A stretch of DNA of 64,000 nt, taken from the NCBI GenBank assembly GCA_024704765.1, contig JAKMXF010000327.1:203360-267359 (forward strand). Direction: 5' to 3'. The notes under the pieces were generated by a model. It ran no database searches. It saw nothing but the letters and a program-made list of their open reading frames with translations, and was not told the origin of the DNA. Shown piece after piece: positions 45,942-57,410 of this stretch. The stretch is from Oopsacas minuta (taxonomy: Eukaryota; Porifera; Hexactinellida; Lyssacinosida; Leucopsacidae). Position 1 is the first letter of the stretch. Each line of letters starts with the position of its first letter. The translations under genes and the position numbers were made by a program.

Positions 45942-48525
45942 TACAGGGCGCCATTAAATGCTGTTACATATTTTGGATCGATAATGTAAGCTATATACAT
46001 ATTGAACCATCTTTCTCAGGCATCAACTTTGATGCGTCCTATTATTCTTATTTAATATGAATATTAGCTCTTTGTAAACTGAATCTAAATTTATATACTA
46101 GGGCAGTCCAAAGAGCTTTTAGATCTCTATGAAGGAATAGTAGGAAATGGATTAGTATTTATAGTTTCTCGAAGCATATACCAGATGACTGTATACATAA
46201 ATCCATCCTTCTAAACCAACTTTCAAAACAAATTTCCCAGTCTTCTTTGGTTAGGTATTGGAGGGACTCATTAGAAGCTAGTTTGCCTCTTCTGCACTAT
46301 TGAAATGAACCTATTTGATCTTCTTTTTTAGTTTAGGGAAAAGAAAGAAGTCGCACAGAGCCAAATCTGGGGAATATGCTGGATGGGGCATCAATTTTAT
46401 ACCATTTTCTGCAAAGAAATCCATTGTCAAAGCTGCCTTGAGTGCACTTGCATTGTCATGGTGCCATTGAAGTGAGGTGAGGTAGGCTTTAGGATGTAAA
46501 ACGATCCACTTTTCTATCACCTGAGACATGCAAATGTTGACATACCAACTCGCAGTCAGTCTTTTGCTCAATAAGGGGAACAGTAGGAACATGTCCCTTT
46601 TGAGAGATGAAACTGGCGACACCTTCCTTGTGGCCACTTCGTGCACGTCTCAATTTTTGAGGGGGATCATCATCTGGAAAAAGCCAAACTGAGGTTTGTT
46701 GCTTGGTCTCTGGGTCATATTGGTAAATCCAAGCCTCATCTCCCGTAATTAATGTATTCAATAGCTTTGAACGACCATGATCGAATTTTCTGATCATAAA
46801 TTTGCACCAATCCACTCGAGTTGTAATTTGTCCTTCAGAAATTTTAAGTGGAATCCAACGTGCAGCCACTTTCCTCACCAAGAGATGTTCATGGAGTATG
46901 GCATGGAGGCTTCCTCTGCTGATGTCTAAATGACTCATTATTCCATATATCATGATTCGACGCTCATCTTTGATTATTTTCTTGACTTTCTGGATATTTT
47001 CTGGGTTAACCGCATCTGCAGGACGTCCTGATCGCATCTCATCACTTAAAGTCTCTCGTCCACGGTTAAATTCACCGTACCAGTTGTACACAGTTGCCTA
47101 CGATGGTAATCTTTCTCCAAATGTGTCCTGAAGTTGAATATGTGATTCTTTAGGACTAAGTTTTCTCATAGAGTCATAAAAATCATTGCGCAAAAATCCC
47201 TCCTTCCCAAATGTAAATCCTTGAGAAATAATTCGGTACGAATTCAAAATTAGAGCCAAGTGCTGACTATATAAGTAGCTGTCAAAAAAGTGATAACAGA
47301 TATAAAATGTATTGGTTTGCAAGAAATGAAGTCACAGCATTCATTCTAAAAACTTTTTGGACTACACTCGTATTTCACATGAATGATATAAGGAAAAATT
47401 GTTCTGTTTCACATATCAGGAAAGGGTCCAAACGAAATCGTGAGAATTATGAAAAAGGATAAAATCAATAGGATGATGGCATATGGACGATAAAACGTTA
47501 GAAGGAAACTTGTAGCGTCAGGGATAAGCCTCGGCCTGGCAGACCCACTTCAGTAAGAACGAAAAATCTCTTGAATGTGATCCGATGTCGAATCTGCCTA
47601 AATTTGCATCGTACTATCAGAAAGATGACTCGTGATCTGAAGGTTGGTAGAGAATCTCTTCGTAAACTTGTACGCAACGACCTGGAGCTTAAAGCACTTA
47701 AAAGACGCATAGTATACCATCTTACACCAGTTATTCGAGAGAAAAGGCTCAATAAATGCAAGGGCCTTTTACGGCCACTCGGACGAATCCCCATGACAAA
47801 ATTCTCTTCTCTGACGAGAAGCTGTTCACAATAGAAGAGTCATCTAACCGCCAAAATGACAGGATATCAACGTCTTCATCTAAAAGTATCTCTAGCCATG
47901 TAAGATTCATTAATAGAATCCAGCTTCCACTTTCTATTATGATAAGGGCTGGTGTCTCTGCGGATTCAAGGACAAACTTGGAATTTATCCCACGAGGAGT
48001 CAGAATAAATACAGAAACCTATAACGAACTGATTCTTGAAGCTAAATTAAAGATTCTGGACAGAAGTTCTTTAATAATGGGCCTGGTTATTTGAACAGGA
48101 CTCGGCACCGGCTCATACATCTAAAGGGACAAAATCGTGGTTACAAGGTCAAAATATAGACTTTCTGACTAAGGAAGAATGGCCCCCGTATGGCCGAGAT
48201 CTCAACCCTCCAGACTTTTCTGTATGGAGGAATTTGTAGGCTAGGGCTTGTCCAAAACCCCATAAAAATTTGGAAATTCTAAAAGCTTCATTAATTACAG
48301 AATAGCTAAAGATTCCCAAGGAAGACTTGCGAAACAACTATATTCCAATTCAGGGATCGTATCCGGAGGGTTGTTAAAGTTAAGGGAGGACATATTGAAG
48401 AAGAATTTGTCCAGATAATTAGTCATATTTATCATAAACCTCCGTAAAGTCTAATTTCGAAATAGTAAATAGTTTTGGAGTTATTCAAATTTGGCTATGT
48501 AACACTATTTACTGGTCACCGTGTA
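45942..48525 (+). mobile_element. maT-type element split by mariner G
   Basis: Left end CAGGGCGCCATTAAATGCTG and, in reverse complement at the right end, CACGGTGACCAGTAAATAGT, both next to TA and similar through TGTTACATA. The transposase is on the plus strand: KPRPGRPTSVRTKNLLNVIR (about 47530), IRKMTRDLKVGRESLRKLV, LFSDEKLFTIEE (about 47810), FEQDSAPAHTSKG (about 48095) and WPPYGRDLNPPDFSVW (about 48185). Frameshifts and stops are many. The mariner at 46096-47372 separates the left TIR from the gene. Confidence 0.75.
46096..47372 (-). mobile_element. mariner G (DD34D), inserted in the maT element
   Basis: TA-flanked, 1277 bp. Ends are CGAGTGTAGTCCAAAAAGTT (minus strand, from 47370) and CTAGGGCAGTCCAAAGAGCT at the left. 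The transposase is on the minus strand: N-terminal part 47322-47098, then NWYGEFNRGRETLSDEMRSG and GSLHAILHEHLLVRKVAARW, TGDEAWIYQYDPET (first Asp), WHHDNASALKAA (second Asp) and YSPDLALCDFFLF (third Asp, 34 residues later). Frame changes near 47095 and 46490-46640 leave two main frames (47091-46489 and 46646-46311). Otherwise well preserved. Confidence 0.88.
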
Positions 48526-50522
48526 ATTGATGAATTTTATCAAACTGCAATTATACATTTTCGTTATGTAAATTCCATAGACTTGGACAAGCCAGCGTAT
48601 GCACTGTAGGCATCCAATCACATATATTTTGGATTGCATGGCAAGTAAGTAATGGTTAACATATTCGAAGTTCAAAAACACAATTCCATGACTTGCTTCA
48701 TTGTGTACATCAATATATTGGATTCATTGAAAAGGAAAATTCAAATAAATCAGCTAAATTTAAGTTTTGTTTCAACTTGAGCATACTCATAAGCAAATTA
48801 TGTGTTGTCATATTCAATATACTTGAACAGACTCACCGTCACAGTTCACGCAGCTTTCTTCCGTATATAAATACTATGTATTTACCTGAGATTAAGGTAA
48901 TATAAGGTAATAGGATATTTAGGGTAAGATGCCAGCGAAGAGAAACAAACATTTATGATTTGCAATTTGAGCCAATATTTCAGTGGGTAACATGAAATTC
49001 CAAAAACAGCATGATTCCATATCATGTAAATTTATCCAGGTGGGGGAATATATACACCCTATCCCCCTGGAAACGCCACTGTAACACTAAATCGTCATCT
49101 CAACGTTTGAAGTTGGCTGAATATTCGATCAGCTGCACTTAGACCATGAATTTGACTAACTTCTTATGGTTAGAATCTATTTTTTTAGACCATTCGAAAG
49201 AAGAGAAACGAAATTTGTGAAAATGAATATATTTTAAAGAAATAATATTTTTGTAGTAGAAATTGGTGCATCTAACTACAAAATTCACATATGAATATAG
49301 TATACTTAAATACGACGACTATATAGAATATTGGAAAGCATAATATATGGACCGCGTAAAAGTCCCAGAGTATACTCACGTCACCCCCTGCGTTGGTCAA
49401 TTCTTGTACACAGTATAAATGGTTATGTTGGTACCCTCAGAACTCCGGATTCATAATCTTTCTGAACAATATTGGCACATTTATGAAGAACATACCAGAT
49501 AAATTAAATATTAATTTGTAAAAAAACTGACGTAAAAAACTACGAATCTTGCAAAAATCAGAATTCTGGCCCAATCAAGGTTTACTTTAGATGCTATAGT
49601 AGCATAATAGTGAGCCAAAGATACTTAATCATACTACTTACTTTCTATATAGTGACTATAAGCCTACAATATAGAAAGAAATCAAAAACGCTGTTATATA
49701 TTAAACTCTTATAATTACATATACTGGGAATGGAATGCATACTATAAAATGACCCTTGACTCAAAATAAGCAGCGTTTTGGCATGCTCAGATAATAAATT
49801 ATTATTTTTGTCATATTATGTGCCATAAAATGAAAAAGAATACTCAATTTAGAACACCGTTAATTCTACATTACTCGAATCTTGGCTAGTTGAAGAGAAC
49901 TAGAAAGATATGAAAAATAAATTAAAATTTTACAAATTCAATATTTTATACAAAGTGATAAAATACAATGGGTATAGTTTAAATATAGAAGGATTTGTAT
50001 TTATTTAACATGATGATGATGTTAACCATTTCCTATTTTGAGATACATTCAAATACTGCAAGAAATTATAAAGTCATATGTATTATGTAGATGTGACATT
50101 TCGACATCATCGAAATTTATAGAATAAGATAAGCCAATTCAAGTTCTTGCATTGCATAATCTATCATATTCAAATTAAACTATCGCCAAATCCAAACTTT
50201 GGGTAATGTAATTGTGATGGCAATTGTAACTATAATATATTACATTAAGAGTAATTAAACATCTGCTTCTACCTCATAATGTGAAATTAAGAACCTATGT
50301 TCACTATTATTCCAATGGAGTGTATCTCAAAGTTGGCAGTAGAACCCCCGAGGGTTGCTGTAAGGTTGTTGGGGCGGCCATGCAGCAAGGGGCGCTGGGG
50401 GGCGTTAAGGTTTTAGAAAGCTAAAGAGGGTACAAATTCAAGTCATAACAGCAATACAATATTCCTAAATATAAAATAACAAGAGGTGATAACAAACACT
50501 AAGAAGATCCGAGTCAATAACT

Positions 50523-50792
50523 GTGATAGCTACTATTGAAAAGTTCATAATTTATTACAACCTATTCAACAGGTATCGAGAGCATTTGGGTCACCTGCAG
50601 AACTCATTTCATATAGTAATTAATGTAACCACCAAAATCAAAGCTTCGGAACGCAAGGAAAGAAATATTCACCAGTTTTGTTACAAAACACTTGAAAGTA
50701 ACCGTTTGCACAAGGAAGTGAGATGGCTCTCAGAGGGAAAGTGTCTCAGTCTGTTTCACAGGATGTTAAGAAATTGTATTCCTCTAATATAA
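50523..50792 (+). pseudogene. hAT/ZBED-like transposase fragment
   Basis: An 89-codon frame containing TKIKASERKERNIHQFCYK and LHKEVRWLSEGKCLSLFHRM. The EVRWLSxGK motif is characteristic of ZBED5/FAM200-like hAT transposases. Nothing recognisable continues on either side, so it is a fragment. Confidence 0.6.
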
Positions 50793-50829
50793 TCGAGAAT
50801 TTCTAAGCAACAGATTTAAACAAACACTC

Positions 50830-51530
50830 TATTAACTTACCAATGTACCCTCTCTTTAACTGAATACCTTTACTAATACGATTTGTCATGCTGGCAATGA
50901 GTTTGTCTAAAGGTTCAGGAGCTATCTCTCTCCAAGCTTGAATCAGCTGTTTCTGGAGTATTTTTAGATTTGTTGGGCTTTCCATTGATCCTAAGCCTTG
51001 TTTGTAAAATTACCCAGAGATTTTCGATTGGGCTTAGATCAGGCGAATTGGCAGGCTAAATGCCCTTCTCCCAGAATTCGCATACATTATTTTGAGCCAT
51101 TCATGACATATTTTGAGGTGTGGGCTGGCGCCCCATCTTGCTGGAAAATCGCCTCAGACATGTCGGACAATATCTTTTTCTCTAAAACATTCCCTGTAAC
51201 TCTCTTCCAATGCATTGCAGAGGTTAGTGTTTCCTTCAAATCTTCTTTATGAAATATTCAGTTGTAACAGTTAAGTTGGAGGTATGATATGGAGTTCTGA
51301 TAAAGCTCGATAGGACATAACCCCCACACTTGAAATTTTACACTCTCAGAATGCGGGGCTTTATCTCTACAATCTGACCAAAATCGAACATTCTGGAGGT
51401 TAGGAGGATGAAATAATTCGAAGGGTGATCACAGTTTTCCAACCGCGGTCACTTCTGTTTGTAAGAGAATCTCCCTTCTTACAACGTAACCACCATCCAC
51501 GAACGGCCCGCACACTGACTCCAATATTAT
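50830..51530 (-). pseudogene. Tc1-like transposase relic
   Basis: Minus-strand pieces: VRAVRGWWLRCKKGRF (about 51500), NVRFWSDCRDKAP (about 51360), IFQQDGAPAHTSKYV (about 51150), NSPDLSPIENLWVILQTR (about 51030) and the C-terminus WREIAPEPLDKLIASMTNRI (about 50900). Unlike the maT elements it keeps Glu as third catalytic residue (PIEN). Stops and frameshifts throughout. Confidence 0.7.
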
Positions 51531-51542
51531 TTACCACCAGTC

Positions 51543-51960
51543 CGTGTCAACTTGACTTGCCTCTCACGCTTTTACGTCAAGGGATTAAACATGAGAGGCG
51601 AGTCAAGTTGACACGTGGCGTATTGCTGTAACATGACAACGCAAGGCCCCATGTAAGCTCCAAGACAATGGCTGCAATTGACGACTTAGGATTCGAATGC
51701 CTCCCTCATCCCCCGTATACTCCAGACCGGCACCCAGCGACTACTGGCTGTTTGGAGAGATGAAGAGACCCTTTCGAGGGAAGAGATTTGAGGATCCTAA
51801 CGGCTGGAGTACGAAATACAACAGTGGGAAAAAGCGACCCGTAAAGAATTCTATACCACTAGGGCTGGTAAAGTTACCAGAACAATGGAAACGAAGTATA
51901 GAGTTAAAGGGGGAATTTATCGAAACATTTGATAATCAAATATGATAAGTATAGGTGTAC
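51543..51960 (+). pseudogene. mariner 3' fragment starting in a hairpin
   Basis: From about 51590 the plus strand reads HERRVKLTRGVLL, then DNARPHVSSKTMAAIDDL with the second catalytic Asp, PHPPYTPDRHPA where SPDLAPSD is expected, and a C-terminal part with KRPFRGKRFED. Ends near 51950. At its left edge a 26-bp segment is repeated in inverted orientation (51543-51568 against 51594-51619), forming a hairpin with a loop of about 25 bases. Confidence 0.65.
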
Positions 51961-52214
51961 TATATAAATCATGAAAAAAGTCTCATTATGTATTGAACAA
52001 CCCTTGATATACCTTGTATCAATGATTCAATTACAAATTTGCTTTGCAATAAATTCAAATAGGCTATATGGATAGCAGAAAGCTTCGGAAAAGTATTTGT
52101 AATTGTACATAAGTACTTGTACTTGTACTTGAGCATCCAAGAAATATTTGTACTTAAGTAGTTGCAAAAGTAGTTGAACCCAACCCCGATGTTTGGTAGA
52201 AGTGTGAAATTTCC

Positions 52215-53875
52215 ACAATGATTCTTTGAATGTTCAAGACCATGTTAAGATCAGGATCCATCTTGAAGCTCGCGTGTATTGACCATGGTGGCTATTTTAA
52301 TTAGCCACATTTGGATACATTTTGAAGGTGTTAAAATGCATCTAATTCTTCCAGTTTGAATAAAACGAATTTTGGTGTTGATAAATCAGCAAAGGTTTGC
52401 GTCGTTTGAATGGTCATTCAAATACATTTGGGAATGTCCCTAGCAACGTAGGAAGGTGTTAACATTCCATTCTTAAAAATTGTCCTAACTCTATCGAGTG
52501 ACAACTTGTTCGACGCCGCTAGGCTAGCTGAGTCTAGTTATGTACATATCAACCCTTAACATGATCTTTAATTATGATTTCACTAGAACGACCTCCGCGG
52601 TCCATCCATTTTCTTCATATTTATGACATAATTAACATGATAACTTCATTTGTTCAGTTAAAAGGTTTTGAAAAACTAATTAATTTATCGTATGGTGTAG
52701 ATCTCGGTGAATGGCCCAAATATTTATGCAAAAAATGCAGAGAAAACATTAACTTGAATAGGTATCCATTACCCGCCAAAGATAAGGCCTGATCACTACT
52801 TTGACCAGGATAAAAGGAAGTGGATATATTTTGATGGGAAATCTTTAATCGCCAATAATGTGAAATTGGTACATTGTTACCCTAATAATTAACGTAATTG
52901 GCAAGTATCATTTAAAAAATCTTTCAATCATGAAAACCATGCATTGCGTTAATACTCAATCTATAAAAGTGTTGAAATACCAATTGATCTACAATCTTTT
53001 CTGAATAATTATATGTAATTGTCTGATAATGTTCCAACATTTCTGAGTTATCGCACAGACCATGGATTGCACGTATTTTGTTATCTCGTCTTTGAACTCG
53101 ATAATCGCGGAAATTATGGCCTAATCAGGAGAGCCATTTTATAGTATACACTCAATCTCCCATACCCTCGTGATATATTTTGATATAAGGAGAAGGGAAG
53201 TCAGCCGGATACTATCTATTGGCTATGCTGAATTGACCATAATTCTAATGATACTCGAGTTATCAGAAGATATTAACAAAATACGTGTAATCTATGATCT
53301 GTGTGATAACTCAGAAACGTTGGAACATTATCAGACAATTAAATATATTATTCAGAAAAGATTGTAGATCAATTGGTATTTCAACATTTTTAACATGATA
53401 AATAATTAACCATCTACATGGTTTTAAAGATTCAGCATTATTTAATACATATTTGGCAATCACGCTATCTATTCAAGCGAAAATGTACCAATTTCATATT
53501 ATTTGCGATTCAAGATCATTTAGAGGTTGATATGTAAAACTAGACTCAGCTAGCCTAGGGGCGTCTAACAAAGGGTCACTAGATAGGCCTACGACAATAT
53601 TTGAGATTGGAATGTTAACACAATCTTGCGTTGCTAGGGGAAAAATACCCTTAACATATTCTAATGACAACTCAAACAAAGCGAAATCTTTCACTGGTTA
53701 CGAATATCGACACCAAAATTCGTTTCGATTCAAACAGGATTTTATGAATTTTTGTTAAACACCTTCAAAATGTGCCCAAAGTGGCACATGAAATGGCCAA
53801 TATGCTCAGGCAATAAACTCGAACTTCATGATGGCTCCTGATCTTAAATGGTCTTGATCATTCATAAAATCATTG
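52215..53875. repeat. Long inverted repeat with unidentified coding remnants
   Basis: Left arm 52215-53136 and right arm 53220-53875 are reverse complements at moderate identity, around an 83-bp spacer. Matching blocks include AGACTCAGCTAGCCTAG, TGAAATACCAATTGATCTAC (left) with its complement near 53370-53387, and CACCTTCAAAATGT. Both arms retain the same coding-like stretch: LFDAARLAESSY from the left arm (plus) and LLDAPRLAESSF from the right arm (minus, 53694-53494). The left arm holds 268 bp absent from the right, bounded by direct repeats ATCTTTAAT (52564-52572 and 52841-52849). Family not recognised. Confidence 0.75.
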
Positions 53876-54849
53876 TTCATGCTTGAACAAAAGATGTAAA
53901 ATCCTTCCAATATCTTGGGCTTATTCTGCTTCACTATAAGTGCAACGAATATCATTTTTAAATATACGGTTAAGATGAAAATAGGATAAGACGCAAAATT
54001 TGTCATATTATGAGTCCTCCTCGGTCCATGATTGGTCCGGTCCCGGTTCATTATCTCGTAACAATCTGCAACACTATATTCAATCCATCTACCATTATCA
54101 TTTTTTGTACACATATTAAGGCGATTATTTTAGGATAATATTTATGACTTGAATCTGAATTTAACCCGTGAATTGCGGAATATAAGGACTGGGAACTACA
54201 ACATTTTGGATAAGGGATAAGTAGAAGTGCATAGTAGATGAATAGAATTACATACTGCCTTACCCAAAATATTAAGAAATATATTGTAGCTATCCTCAAG
54301 TTTCACAATATGATGTAATGATTCTCATATTCCATGTCTAGAAATTATTTACAAGTCGCAAAGATATCATGTGATCGCATAATGGGCTAATAGGTTGGAA
54401 ACTGCTCCAACTTTGAAACACTACAAAATACTTAATACCTGTAATAGATTTTGGCTGATATCTCCTAAGATTATTGTCAATTTTCAAAAATGACTACATA
54501 TGGGATCGAGTCAAATTGACGAATTAAATAATCATGTATAATCAGGTAATCTTTACTCTCTATAGCCCTCTAATTTCCCTTGATCAAGCACAAACGGCAA
54601 TATTCCGGTTATTTCTGTTCTGAAATCAGATATCTTCGAGGGAAAAATCGCCGGAATTGCTTTGAGGGAACACTGGCGATAAACCAAAGTGATCTCCCGC
54701 TTATTCGAGTTGTGATTAAGCGGCTTCCACTGTAATAAATGTATTTTAGCGAAAATGCAAGTTATGTATCCATATAGGAAAGAATGATTGTTATTAATAG
54801 TGAATAGGGCTAATGGTTAGTAGACTCTGCAATAAATATACTTAAATAC

Positions 54850-55109
54850 CTCTGAAAATGTAGCTTCATATTATTCTTAAGAATAAGTCCAGCCAAAGAT
54901 CGACTAGGTTCATCAATCATGTGTAATTGAGTCAAAATATAGATCAAATACTTATTGAAATCTGGAAATTGATTCAAAGCTTCAAGTTTGCGATGGACGT
55001 CTTTATGTAGAACATTATTAGTACTTTGTGAATCTTTCAAAAGGGAAAGGATTTGTTCTAACCCAAGGGTGTCAGGTATCCAATCAGGCATGTCAATGGT
55101 TAGAGACAT
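54850..55109 (-). CDS. TNPO1: Transportin-1 coding exon 1 (N-terminus)
   Basis: First coding exon of transportin-1, the importin-beta family receptor that binds PY-NLS cargo (hnRNP-type RNA-binding proteins, some ribosomal proteins) and carries it through nuclear pores under RanGTP control. It encodes about 87 residues. The run [14 protein letters not shown] followed by [14 protein letters not shown] matches the first HEAT repeats of animal transportin. Two start codons are possible: the ATG at 55109, or the one six codons later ([13 protein letters not shown]), which lines up better with the shorter human isoform. The exon ends after CAG-AG with donor GTATTT at 54849. Just upstream, TTTTTTAG-CCC-ATG looks like a splice acceptor, so a noncoding 5' exon probably lies further up. 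Nonsense or frameshift changes are absent. Confidence 0.93.
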
Positions 55110-55870
55110 GGGCTAAAAAATCGAAACCAAATAATATCTGAACAAACTAAAGTCACAGGAGCTAAACGTCAATAAGGAATGAAAAGATTGTTCGTTAAAA
55201 ATATACTGTATTATAATAATTGACAAAATTTCGCAAAAAATTGAAAATGTGATCTACTTCATCTTGTGATAAGTCAATTAAAACTAGTGATCATTTGTTT
55301 ATACTGGATTTTTAGACCCTTTGGACACTTCAATATATATTTATCCCAAAACATCACTTTTGAACGATCTCGAAACTTTTCGAAAATTTTGAGGGGCGAT
55401 CACCTTAATAAGTATATAATATTCACATAAAAATATGAAGGGTACTTATTTCCCTTGTATACAGAGGAAGTGTCAATGGTTAACAAATATTTACCTGTCA
55501 CTTCATTTTATCATTGTACCATAGCCAACTATGCATAAGGCATAAAACTGATTAAGGATTTTGGAAAAAGGGTACTTGTGTCGACCGAAATAAAACTACA
55601 AGTAATATGATCGAAATTTATCATTATGGATGGTAGAGATTTTGGCACAAACAATAGCAATGCACACCTTGATGAAATGGGTTTTAATGCAAATGTAGTT
55701 ATTGTAGTGTAGTAGCACTTAGAAAAAATGAGGTTAGGTGAAAAGAACGCAACAATCGGTCAAGAATTGAGAAAGTTAAAGGAATTTTCATATATATTGA
55801 AGGAGCCAAAACCATACTAATTTTGGCATGACAGAATGCTTATACTATGTGTATACTATTTCGTTATGGC

Positions 55871-55949
<79 letters not shown>

Positions 55950-55966
55950 ATTATTATTATTATTAT
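55871..55966. repeat. (GAT)n microsatellite followed by (ATT)n
   Basis: About 26 uninterrupted GAT units, then about 6 ATT units. It lies in the loop of the surrounding inverted repeat. Confidence 0.97.
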
Positions 55967-56709
55967 GAGCTACAAGTATACCATAAATAAATAATTATAC
56001 TACTCTAACGGATTCACGTATGATAAATTTCTAAGTGATCAGTAGTATATAAGAAAGGTGTAATAAAATAGATGTAATAAAGACAACATCAGACTACAGA
56101 GTAATGCTTTCTAATTCCTGCAATTATGTTGTTAAATATGTTCTTTTTGTTCCTCATTCTCCAGCACGATTCTATGATGTTTGTTTCCAATAATAGATTG
56201 ACAGTCTCATAAATGTAGCCTCGTGTACCCAAAATAAGTAAGAAGCCCACTCATCAGGGCGAATAGTAGTCCCCAGAAGCACAAATTATTGGATAATTGG
56301 CAGTAAAGTTGCAGTACTGCTGTCTGGAACGGAAACCATCACAGCTTTATTGCATCAATCTCAACGATACCAAATATCCACTACCCAGTTAGGAGTCTGC
56401 CACGAATTTATAATATTCAAGACATTGTATATATAGTTTTGCAATTGGGTAGCAACGTACGTGGCTTGTGGAATGTATCACATTGCAGGTTATTGTGGCA
56501 AGAAGGTATTTAGGACAAATTAGTATTGTCAACACATTGCTTGCATGATCAATCGATTAGTTTAAAAAATTATAATCCATTGATGTATATTCATTACCAT
56601 GTACTTGCATTGTTAATTCAGTGTACAATGATGCAGAATTATTTACTCATGGTAGACTTGTAAGCATTCTATAATTCAAAAATTAGTATGGTTTTGGCTT
56701 CCTTCAATA

Positions 56710-57126
56710 TACAGTAGACTCCGCTTAATCGGATCACTTTGGTTCCAGAGCATTTTGACCCGATTAAGCGGAGAACCCAATTAACCGAAAATGTACAATA
56801 TAAAGATGGGTAAATGTATAAAATTATGGCAAAGGCATCCTTACAGTGGTAGTACTATGGTATAATCTAGTACAACTAGTATCGATATGTAAATTAGTTG
56901 GGGAAGAACACATCAAATGTAGTCTGCTTCTTGCTTGATAACACTCTATTGAAAACCTCCTCTACATAGAAAATTTGACCCAATTACACTAAGGTTTTGA
57001 CCTGATTAACCGAATTTTTGACCCGATTAACCGAAAATATTTTGTATTAGCTCTATGAGCATGACTTCGTTCCAAGAACAAGTGACCCAATTAAGCGGCT
57101 GACCCGATTAACCGGAGTCGACTGTA
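56710..57126. mobile_element. Pogo-like MITE (417 bp with TA ends)
   Basis: TA then CAGTAGACTCCGCTTAATCG at the left; the right end in reverse is CAGTCGACTCCGGTTAATCG then TA. The interior has further ACCGATTAA/TTAAGCGG motifs. No gene. Its target is the right arm of the inverted repeat. Confidence 0.8.
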
Positions 57127-57410
57127 ATGAAAATTAGGTAACTTTCTCAATTCTTGACCGATTGTTGCGTTCTTTCACCTAACTTCATTGTTTTCTAAGT
57201 ACTACCACACTGTTATAACCACATCTTCATTAAAACCCATTGCATCAAGGTGTGTATACTATAGTTGTACCTTTTAGGCACCTGCATTTCCCCGAACCGT
57301 CAAGTCAAGTACTGGAAATTAGTTAGCACTGAATTTAGGGCTTTTAGATTCCAGGGTACAACTATAGTAATGCACACCTTGATGAAATGGGTTTTAATGA
57401 AGATGTGATT

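Larger units (their letters stand above)
39407..54849 (-). other. TNPO1 intron 1 (15.4 kb)
   Basis: GT-AG intron between transportin exons 1 and 2, with acceptor TATATTTAG at 39407-39415 and donor GTATTT at 54849. It houses TGAGTTG-type repeats, two nested Transib elements, a maT element holding a mariner, hAT, Tc1 and mariner fragments and a long inverted repeat. In 48526-50500 and 53880-54700 I see no gene. The end of a pogo-like palindromic element (AAGCGGCTTCCACTG then TA) sits near 54718-54735. Confidence 0.85.
55645..57265. repeat. Large inverted repeat, right arm split by a MITE
   Basis: The left arm (about 55645-55835) is repeated in inverse orientation at about 56665-56709 plus 57127-57265. 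Shared blocks are GCAACAATCGGTCAAGAATT and its complement, CCAAAACCATACTAATTTT, and ACACCTTGATG(A/C)AATGGG. The right arm is cut by the pogo-like MITE 56710-57126 inserted at TA. The loop of about 830 bp contains the GAT microsatellite. A further direct copy of the outer end lies at about 57350-57410. No coding potential recognised; terminal bases of the element are not fixed. Confidence 0.65.

Noticed and set aside
45560-48620. CACTGTA near 48600 or the AAATGCTGTTACA near 45957 as the right end of the outer Transib
   Set aside because: The first lacks the expected flanking ATTTG duplication; the second is better explained as the left TIR of the maT element.
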